30,485 nucleotides of DNA from RGIG5952 sp045603485 (GTDB taxonomy: Bacteria > Verrucomicrobiota > Kiritimatiellia > RFP12 > JAAYLN01). Where the stretch lies: the NCBI GenBank assembly GCA_045603485.1, contig JAZUMF010000065.1:1-30485 (forward strand), read 5' to 3'. The notes beneath the pieces are model-generated. The model worked only from the letters and a program-made list of their open reading frames with translations, was not told where the DNA came from and did not search any database. Positions 1 to 6,450 of this stretch are shown piece after piece (position 1 is the first letter of the stretch; every line of letters begins with the position of its first letter). Position numbers and translations under genes: made by a program.

Positions 1-113
1 AGAGCGTTTCTGAGGTGCCTTCTACAAGGGTGCTGCGGAAGCGGCCTTCCCACATTGTGCCTTGCTTGTAGTCGTGTCTTGCACGATACCAGGCTGAGTA
101 GCGTTGCTTTAGG
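1..113 (-). pseudogene. Inverted fragment of a RAYT/IS200-like transposase gene
   Basis: Read on the minus strand this encodes the conserved block LKQRYSAWYRARHDYKQG followed by a WEGRF...TLVE segment, the C-terminal half of REP-associated (Y1_Tnp related) transposases. It is an inverted near-copy of 357-469 with only a handful of mismatches over 113 bases. Homology stops abruptly at 113 and the rest runs off the window, so only a fragment can be seen. The few differences, mostly at third positions, suggest two diverged genomic copies facing each other rather than an assembly artefact. No start or catalytic HUH/Tyr motif lies in the visible part. Confidence 0.7.
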
Positions 114-117
114 AAGT

Positions 118-957
118 CGGAGGCCAAGCGGTCTTAGGAAGACAACATTCACACACAACTCCTTGGCTCACAGAACGACATGGCTACGATCCGACTTGCT
201 GCTAAAACGCATATCCGCACTCTACGGCAGCCCCCACGCAGCAGACCTCAAAAGCCGCTGGTATGAGCTAAAGAAGCAAACCCGCCCCGATATTGTCGAA
301 GAAGAACAGGCAGCATTCATTCGCCGCATGGGAGATATAACGCCATTTATGCAGTGCCTAAAGCAACGCTACTCAGCCTGGTATCGCGCAAGACACGACT
401 ACAAGCAAGGCACAATGTGGGAAGGTCGTTTCCGCAGCACCCTAGTAGAAGGCACCTCAGAAACCCTCTCCTCAATCTCAGCCTACATCGATCTAAATCC
501 CGTACGCGCAGGCATAGTAGACGACCCAAAAGACTACAAATGGGCAGGCTTTGCCAATGCACTGAAAGGCGATAGCAAATCAATGGAAGGCATAGCAAAG
601 ATGTATGACAAAACAGCTAAAGACACATCCTTTGCAGATTTGGCAAAAGAATATCGTCTAAAGCTCTATGTACGCGGCTCCGATGCAATAGAGCCAGAAA
701 AGGTACAAGAAGTAATCGATGAAAAAGGCGAGTTACCGTTATCGGTAATACTTCGCTGCAAAATACGCCACTTCACCCATGGAGCCATCATAGGCTCAAA
801 AGACTTCGTCAACAAAGAGTTTGAAAAGCATCGCAGCCTCTTTAATCCGAAGCGAAAAACAGGCGCAAGAGGCATAGGCTTATGCAAAGACTGGAATGGA
901 CTAAGACTTTGCTCGGCAAGAGACCTCAAAAAGTCGCCGATAACCTTCAAGGCTTAA
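118..957 (+). pseudogene. RAYT-like (IS200/Y1 family) transposase, 5'-truncated
   Basis: From about 184 onward the frame encodes LLLKRISALYGS, then FIRRMGDITPFMQCLKQRYS, WEGRFRSTLVE and AYIDLNPVRAGIVDDPKDYKW. These are hallmarks of the C-terminal half of REP-associated tyrosine transposases found in Verrucomicrobia-like genomes. These proteins normally begin with a 'YHVxxR' strand, an HUH metal site and a catalytic Tyr; none of these is present here. The open frame extends upstream only because it reads antisense through the inverted fragment at 1-113, so the apparent ATG at 55 is not the true start. The residues after about 600 form the helical tail seen in this subfamily. It is probably inactive in transposition, and its breakpoint lies between 114 and about 184. 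Confidence 0.72.
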
Positions 958-996
958 CGAAAATCCCTAAAAATTGCTAATCTTACCAATCGCAAT

Positions 997-1016
997 GTCG
1001 CCAATTTCTTGGCGAC
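997..1016. repeat. 8-bp perfect stem hairpin downstream of the transposase remnant
   Basis: GTCGCCAA (997-1004), loop TTTC, then TTGGCGAC (1009-1016): a perfect inverted repeat 39 nt after the transposase stop. There is no following T tract, so it is a poor intrinsic terminator. A REP-type hairpin of the kind RAYT proteins recognise is an alternative. Confidence 0.5.
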
Positions 1017-1172
1017 CTAGGTGGCTATTGTCTCAATATGTGCAATAATGGACAAAACAGTGCTATTTCAGCGAAAAACAGCACTCCCCATATGCCCTTT
1101 GGGGTAGTTTAGACAGCAAAATGCTATAACCAACTGAGGCGAGTAAGATGAATGTTGCATTGGCATAGCATC

Positions 1173-1475
1173 GGCCTGTCCCTAAAGTAAGAAGGTAATA
1201 AAGATATAGAGTTGGGTCTGTCCCTTATGCAGAAAATGTAATAAAAGAAACGGTGGTGAGATATGAGGACTGTCCCTCAAGCGGGTATGTGAGTAAATTT
1301 GTGATAAGTGACTGATATGGGTCTGTCCCTCGGGTGAGAATATGTAGCATTTTGGTAGTTAGTGTAGAAATGGCCTGTCCCTTGAGCGGGAATGTGGCGT
1401 TTTTCTATGGGGATTTCTAAAAGTTGTTTATGGGCAAGGGAGATAAGGGTGGACTGTTACTTGAGTTGGCATGAT
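1173..1475 (+). repeat. Degenerate ~52-bp tandem array, units start GGnCTGTCCCT
   Basis: The 11-mer GG(A/C/T)CTGTCCCT occurs at 1173-1183, 1215-1225, 1267-1277, 1320-1330 and 1372-1382, with steps of 42, 52, 53 and 52 bp. A decayed sixth copy, GGACTGTTACTTGAG, begins at 1451. After the core, units share a weaker block resembling nnAGCGGGnATGTG; the rest diverges strongly. Part of an earlier unit may lie at about 1131-1172. The same core recurs at 16382 and 16484. The sixth unit overlaps the -35 region of the moxR promoter. Function is unknown; it could be a decayed REP/BIME-like array linked to the RAYT remnant, or a regulatory repeat. Confidence 0.75.
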
Positions 1476-1487
1476 TTATGCTATAAT
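1461..1487 (+). promoter_or_regulatory. Probable promoter of the moxR operon
   Basis: A consensus TATAAT (1482-1487) is preceded by an extended -10 TG (TGCTATAAT). A TTGAGT at 1461-1466 gives a 15-bp spacer, and ACTTGA at 1459-1464 gives 17. The context TTTATGCTATAAT is nearly repeated in front of the gene starting at 24936 on the other strand, which suggests the housekeeping promoter style of this organism. Confidence 0.6.
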
Positions 1488-1541
1488 TGTCTATCGGTTT
1501 AGTTTGTTTAACTTATATCGTAGGATTTTGTGAGGTTGATT

Positions 1542-2552
1542 ATGTCGGATGTTAATGACATTGAACAAATTAGGAATGTTCATGAGGCCTATAGCCGTAT
1601 TCAGGAGGAATTGGGTAAGGTTGTCGTTGGGCAATCTCATGTTATCGATGAGGTGCTTATGGCTGTCTTTAGCCGCGGCCATGCTTTGCTTGTGGGTGTG
1701 CCCGGCCTTGCCAAAACACTTTTGGTGAGTACAATTAGCCGTGTTCTTGATCTTTCTTTTAAGCGTATTCAGTTTACTCCTGACTTGATGCCATCTGATA
1801 TTACGGGTACGGATGTCCTTGACGAGGATAGGGGAACGGGGCGTCGAGACTTTCGATTTGTGCAGGGACCGATTTTTACTAATATGCTTTTGGCTGACGA
1901 GATTAACCGTACTCCTCCTAAGACGCAGGCGGCTTTGCTTGAGGCTATGCAGGAGCATGCTGTGACTGTCGCAGGTAAGTCGTATCAGCTTTCCGAGCCT
2001 TTCTTTGTTTTGGCTACTCAAAACCCGATTGAGCAGGAGGGTACATATCCTTTACCTGAGGCGCAGTTAGACAGATTTATGTTTAACATTGTCGTTGACT
2101 ATCCTTCACGCGAGGAGGAGATGGAGATTATCCGTCAGGTGACTGTGCAGCGTGAGGTTAAGCTTGATAAGATAATGAATGCTGACGAGGTTGTCGCTTT
2201 GCAGCGTGCCGTGGCTCGCGTTCCTGTTGCGGAGCATGTTATCGCTTTTGCTAATGATCTTGCCCGTGCTACGCGTCCTAAGAGTGAAGATGCTCCTGAT
2301 TTTGTTAAGGAGATGGTGGCTTGGGGAGCCGGCCCACGCGCCGGTATCTATCTTGTGACTGCCGCTAAGGCGCGTGCCGTTTTGCAGGGGCGTTACCATG
2401 CTACCACTGCCGATGTGGCGGCTGTCGCATTGCCGGTTTTGCGTCATCGCGTCTTGACGACTTTTAACGCCGAGGCATCTGGAGTTACGAGTGATGATGT
2501 GATTAAGATGCTTCTTGATAAGCTTCGTCCATCAGATAATATTGAGATTTAG
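1542..2552 (+). CDS. MoxR-family AAA+ ATPase
   Basis: This 336-residue protein has the full MoxR layout. Walker A is GVPGLAKT at residues 52-59, followed by the family segment RIQFTPDLMPSDITGT, Walker B LLADEINR (D119, E120), sensor 1 in the FVLATQNPIEQEGTYPLPEAQLDRF block, and a C-terminal lid. MoxR proteins act as chaperone-like ATPases that help assemble or activate partner complexes, usually with a VWA protein encoded nearby, as here. I chose ATG 1542 because GAGGT lies 5 nt upstream; an in-frame GTG at 1530 would have no ribosome site. It is the first gene of a six-gene run. Family assignment is near certain; the substrate is unknown. Confidence 0.95.
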   Translation: MSDVNDIEQIRNVHEAYSRIQEELGKVVVGQSHVIDEVLMAVFSRGHALLVGVPGLAKTLLVSTISRVLDLSFKRIQFTPDLMPSDITGTDVLDEDRGTGRRDFRFVQGPIFTNMLLADEINRTPPKTQAALLEAMQEHAVTVAGKSYQLSEPFFVLATQNPIEQEGTYPLPEAQLDRFMFNIVVDYPSREEEMEIIRQVTVQREVKLDKIMNADEVVALQRAVARVPVAEHVIAFANDLARATRPKSEDAPDFVKEMVAWGAGPRAGIYLVTAAKARAVLQGRYHATTADVAAVALPVLRHRVLTTFNAEASGVTSDDVIKMLLDKLRPSDNIEI

Positions 2553-2591
2553 TCTTGTTTTCTTTTGAAATTGTTTCGATTGGTCTAGACT

Positions 2592-3521
2592 ATGGCTGTC
2601 GATACTGAATATATGCGTCTTTTGCCTGATAGGGCGATTAAGGCCGTGGGGCGGCTTGAGCTGATTGCCCGTACGCCTAAGGAGGGCTTTGTCACAGGGC
2701 GTCACAAGAGTCCTAACAAGGGTTTTTCGGTCGAATTTGCCGAACACCGCGCTTATGCGCCTGGTGATGATTTGCGTAATTTGGATTGGCGCGTGCTTGG
2801 CCGTACCGATAGGCTTTATGTTAAGGAGTTTGTCGAAGAGACGAATATGCGCGCGACTATCTTGCTTGATGTCTCTGGCTCGATGGGATATGTAGGAGAG
2901 TGCGCCGCGGAGTTTGACGGTAAAAGGCTTTCAAAGTTTGAATATGCCAGATATTTGGCTTCGGCGCTCTCTTATCTTTTGATAAACCAGCAGGATGCTA
3001 CCGGCTCAGTTGTCTTTGATTCGGCAATCCGTTCTTTTATCCCTCCAAGGGCGCGCCCGAGTCAGCTTAGGCAGATTCTTGAGGATTATTGCCAATATGA
3101 GCCCAAGGGAGATACGAATCTTTCGGAGATTTTCCATGAGATTGCCGAGCGTATACCTCGGCGCGGAATGGTTATTGTCATCAGTGACCTTTTTGATGAT
3201 CCCCGTGCTTTAGTTAAGGCTTTGCATCACTTCCGCCATCGTCGCCATGAGGTTATTCTCTTTCATGTTATGGCTGAGGAAGAGTTGACTTTTCCCTTTA
3301 ACGGCTTTGCCGAGTTTGAGGATTTGGAGGCGGAGGGTGTGCGCATTCCTTTGAGTCCACGCGCTATCCGAGCTAGCTATATTGATCAAGTCCGTGAGTT
3401 TTTGCACATAATAACGACGGAGTGTGGTCGTCTTTCGATCGATTATGTTCCCATGAATACTAAACGGCCGTACGAAATAGCTCTTGCCGAGTATATTCGC
3501 GCACGACACGCTCCGAGGTAG
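2592..3521 (+). CDS. DUF58 family protein (VWA-like partner of MoxR)
   Basis: This 309-residue soluble protein carries the DUF58 signature: GRHKSPNKGFSVEFAEHR (37-54), YAPGDDLRNLDWRVLGRTDR (55-74), then a VWA-like fold with an intact metal-site motif DVSGS at 93-97. Later it has IVISDLFDD, typical of the second metal-binding loop. DUF58 proteins are almost always encoded directly after moxR and are thought to act with it. The start at 2592 leaves a 39-nt gap after moxR and lacks a strong ribosome site; ATG 2613 is an alternative but would trim the usual N-terminal helix. It overlaps nothing and is followed 7 nt later by the BatA-like gene. Confidence 0.93.
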   Translation: MAVDTEYMRLLPDRAIKAVGRLELIARTPKEGFVTGRHKSPNKGFSVEFAEHRAYAPGDDLRNLDWRVLGRTDRLYVKEFVEETNMRATILLDVSGSMGYVGECAAEFDGKRLSKFEYARYLASALSYLLINQQDATGSVVFDSAIRSFIPPRARPSQLRQILEDYCQYEPKGDTNLSEIFHEIAERIPRRGMVIVISDLFDDPRALVKALHHFRHRRHEVILFHVMAEEELTFPFNGFAEFEDLEAEGVRIPLSPRAIRASYIDQVREFLHIITTECGRLSIDYVPMNTKRPYEIALAEYIRARHAPR

Positions 3522-3528
3522 CAAGAAG

Positions 3529-6450
3529 ATGTTTTTTCTAAATCCATGGCTATTGTTGGGTCTCCTTGGAATTTCAATTCCGTTGTTTTTGCATTTGTTC
3601 AATCGGCGTAAGTCGTCATTGATTAAATGGGGAGCGCAGATGTTTCTTGCGGCATCTTTAGCGGAGCGCAGGAGGCGTATAATGGTTGAGGAGGTTTTGC
3701 TGCTTGCAACCCGTTCGCTGATTTTTGCTTTTGCCGCCTTGGCTTTTGCCCGGCCGTATGCATCTCAGGGTAACGGTGTTGTTTGGATGGCAACGGCTTT
3801 TGCCGCCTTAGCTGCCGTTGTCGGTGCCGCATTTGCCGCCGTTTCGTGGTCTAATCGTCTTTTACGCAAGCGTATCTTAATTGCCGTTGCCGCTTTAGCT
3901 TTTTTTGCCGGAGCAACTGCGGCAACCGATGGAATTCGAAACTACATACGGGCTTCCCGTGCGGGAGCAAAGGATGTTGCGATTATTCTTGATGCCTCTT
4001 CGTCGATGACGATTCGCAATGCTGACGGTAAAACCGCCTTTGAACGCGCTAAGGAGGAGATTGATGATTTTATCGATTCATCTCCGCGCAATACCGCATT
4101 TTCCATCATTCTCGGCGGTGCAGTTCCTGAGGCTTTGACGGCAAATCCTATTTCTGACCGCAAGATACTTTATCGGCTGCTTGATGAGGCCCGTCCGTTG
4201 GAGGGTACATTCAGGGCTGCCGACGCTTTGGCTCTATCTGCATCTGTTTTGACGAAGGGGGTTAATTCAACTAAGCAGTTTGTCGTTTTCGGTGACGGAC
4301 AATCGGCAGGTTGGGATATTGGAGATGAGCAAACATGGTCTTATGTCAAGGATGTAGTCGGTCGCTTGCCGGGAGAGCCTCGCATAGTTTGGCGTACATT
4401 GGGTTTGCCTGACAAGTTGCGTAATCTTACAGTTTCAAGCCTTTCTTTTTCCCGCGATGTTATTGGTACTGACCGTGAGGTTCGCATTGATGCGGTTGTC
4501 GCGAATAATGGTGATGAAGCGGCAACAGCCGGGGCTCTTGTTCTTTCTACCGAGGGGCGTTCGTATACTGATACGACTATCGGTCAGCTTCAGCCGGGAG
4601 AACGCAGGCTTGTTTCATTCAGGCATCGCTTCCGTAAGGCTGGTACTCATGCGGTGAGAGCTAATCTTGATATTGCGGACGACCTTTCGGGCGATAACTC
4701 TATGACCCAAATTGCGGTTGTGCGTCCGTCAATGAAGGTGCTGGTTGTGGAGGGGGCGCGCGGGCGGCGTCTTTCGGAACGGCCCGGCGCATTTATCGCT
4801 TTGTCGTTGGCACCTGTCGCAGAGGATAGCAAGGCTTCCGGGAATTCGCGTAATCCCTTTTTAGTTAAGCCTGTTGTCGTCGATGCCGTAGATTTGGCTT
4901 CAGTTGAGGATTTTTCTGAATTTTCAGCAATTGTTCTTGCAGATGTAGCGCGTCTTTCGACTAATGTCTCTTCGCGTCTTATTGACTATGTTGAAATGGG
5001 CGGTGGCATTATGGCTGTCTGCGCCGGTCGCTCCCGTCCCGATTTTTACAATGGCTTGGTCGATTCTGACGGAGTTATGGCGATGCCTTTGCGTTTGGAG
5101 GGTGATTCTCCAAGCGGGTTAGATGGTATTCCTGTTGACCCAGGGGCTATTTCGCATGCTTCGGTTGCATTGCTCGCTAAGGAGGGTGACTTGGGTAGTG
5201 CCGTTTTTGAGCAGTGCTGGCAGACATCTGTGTCGGATGCGCCCGATGTCTCTGTCGGCGCCCGTCTTGTCGATGGTAATGCGCTTTTTGCCGAGCGTAA
5301 GCTTGGCAGGGGGCGGATTATACAGTTTGCCGCAGCTCTTGACCCCGCTTCAGGTAATTTGATTTCCCGTCAAAGCTTTTTGCCTATGGTGCATGAGTTG
5401 ACCTATTATCTTGCAAGACCTGTTGTGCCGAATCTTAATCTTGAGCTTTCATCCGGGGGAGTTCTTATGCTCGGCGGAAATGTTTCCGAGGCCAAAAAGA
5501 TGGCGATGACAGGCTTGAGGGGGCTTTACTACGCCAATGATAAGAACGGTAAATTGCTTGCCGTTTCTAATGATTCTATGAAGGATTTTGCCTGGCGTAA
5601 TGAGCCGATTGTAAAGAATTATCCTTCTAACGGCAAGGTTTATGCCATTTGGACCGGCTCGCTTACGGTTCCACGCTCAGGCGTTTATACCTTTACCGTC
5701 AGCACTCGCGGACAGGCGACGATTTCGTTCCCAAAGCATAAGAAGCATTTTGGCTTGCGCCGCTCAAGGATTACGGTAGACCTTGAGGCCGGTGTGCAGC
5801 ATGATGTCGTAATTGTCTATTCGGGGCTCAATTTTATTCGAGGAAATTATCTCTCGTTATCGTGGAATTTGCGCGATAATCTCTTGAGCCGTCTTTCGCC
5901 TGTCCGTAAGCAAGATAGAGGTTGGGTTGAATCCTTCCCTGCTGAGATAATTTCTCAACGCGGTTCGCTGGACGCCACCTTGAGAGTTACCGATGAAGCG
6001 TTGTCAATTCATTTTCCGCATAGGCTTGCTCCCGGAGTTTACAATGCCGCTGTTCCTGCCTTCTTTGCTCCGGAGCTGAGTTCTCTGGGTGCATTGTCGA
6101 ATGGCTTTGTTAATGTGCTTTTTAATGTTGCCGCCGATTCGTCGGAAAGTATACTAAGTGCACCGACTGCTGATGAGGTCGCTTTTATTTCAAGGCAGTC
6201 TGATATTGCCGTCGCTTCAACGGAAGAGGAGTTTACAAGGGCTATCGGCGGCGCTTCTGTCGGGGAGGAGCTCTGGCGTAGGGCGGCTATTCCGCTTCTG
6301 TTTTTGCTTGTAGCTGAGATTTTCTTGACGAGATGGATTACAAAACAGCGGCGCATAGGTGAGGAGGGTTCTGTTAATTTTGAAGACGGCAATAAGCCCT
6401 CATCGCGTTTTGCGGAGATTCTTGAAGCTATGAAGGGTGGTAAGCTGTGA
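3529..6450 (+). CDS. BatA-like membrane VWA protein with probable PA14 domain
   Basis: The N-terminus MFFLNPWLLLGLLGISIPLF...LHLFNRR is the classic BatA/aerotolerance N-terminal segment. Four hydrophobic helices follow (about 6-24, 57-75, 84-106, 115-133); the last pair is an addition to the usual two. A VWA domain begins about 148 with the metal motif DASSS at 155-159. A CARDB-like beta region lies around 310-400. Residues about 660-785 (GLRGLYYANDKNG...IWTGSLTVPRSGVYTF...) match the PA14 beta-barrel pattern. A C-terminal helix (about 915-938) re-enters the membrane, placing the middle outside the cytoplasm. I chose ATG 3529, preceded by AAGAAG and GAGG, over an upstream in-frame ATG inside the DUF58 gene. 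Length is 973 residues. The PA14 call rests on pattern, not a search. Confidence 0.88.
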   Translation: MFFLNPWLLLGLLGISIPLFLHLFNRRKSSLIKWGAQMFLAASLAERRRRIMVEEVLLLATRSLIFAFAALAFARPYASQGNGVVWMATAFAALAAVVGAAFAAVSWSNRLLRKRILIAVAALAFFAGATAATDGIRNYIRASRAGAKDVAIILDASSSMTIRNADGKTAFERAKEEIDDFIDSSPRNTAFSIILGGAVPEALTANPISDRKILYRLLDEARPLEGTFRAADALALSASVLTKGVNSTKQFVVFGDGQSAGWDIGDEQTWSYVKDVVGRLPGEPRIVWRTLGLPDKLRNLTVSSLSFSRDVIGTDREVRIDAVVANNGDEAATAGALVLSTEGRSYTDTTIGQLQPGERRLVSFRHRFRKAGTHAVRANLDIADDLSGDNSMTQIAVVRPSMKVLVVEGARGRRLSERPGAFIALSLAPVAEDSKASGNSRNPFLVKPVVVDAVDLASVEDFSEFSAIVLADVARLSTNVSSRLIDYVEMGGGIMAVCAGRSRPDFYNGLVDSDGVMAMPLRLEGDSPSGLDGIPVDPGAISHASVALLAKEGDLGSAVFEQCWQTSVSDAPDVSVGARLVDGNALFAERKLGRGRIIQFAAALDPASGNLISRQSFLPMVHELTYYLARPVVPNLNLELSSGGVLMLGGNVSEAKKMAMTGLRGLYYANDKNGKLLAVSNDSMKDFAWRNEPIVKNYPSNGKVYAIWTGSLTVPRSGVYTFTVSTRGQATISFPKHKKHFGLRRSRITVDLEAGVQHDVVIVYSGLNFIRGNYLSLSWNLRDNLLSRLSPVRKQDRGWVESFPAEIISQRGSLDATLRVTDEALSIHFPHRLAPGVYNAAVPAFFAPELSSLGALSNGFVNVLFNVAADSSESILSAPTADEVAFISRQSDIAVASTEEEFTRAIGGASVGEELWRRAAIPLLFLLVAEIFLTRWITKQRRIGEEGSVNFEDGNKPSSRFAEILEAMKGGKL

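Larger units (their letters stand above)
1020..1541. other. Intergenic region before moxR: repeat array, promoter and leader
   Basis: No convincing coding sequence lies between the transposase remnant and the moxR start. The stretch holds short imperfect inverted repeats around 1059-1115, the degenerate 52-bp array (1173-1461), an extended -10 promoter, and a leader of about 48-50 nt ending in a GAGGT ribosome site. Confidence 0.6.

Noticed and set aside
55..117. ATG at 55 as the start of the transposase gene
   Set aside because: This part of the frame reads antisense through the inverted copy at 1-113, so it cannot be the native N-terminus.
1173..1475. Regular ~52-bp spacing suggested a CRISPR array
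   Set aside because: The conserved core is only 11 bp, units drift gradually, and there are no cas genes nearby.
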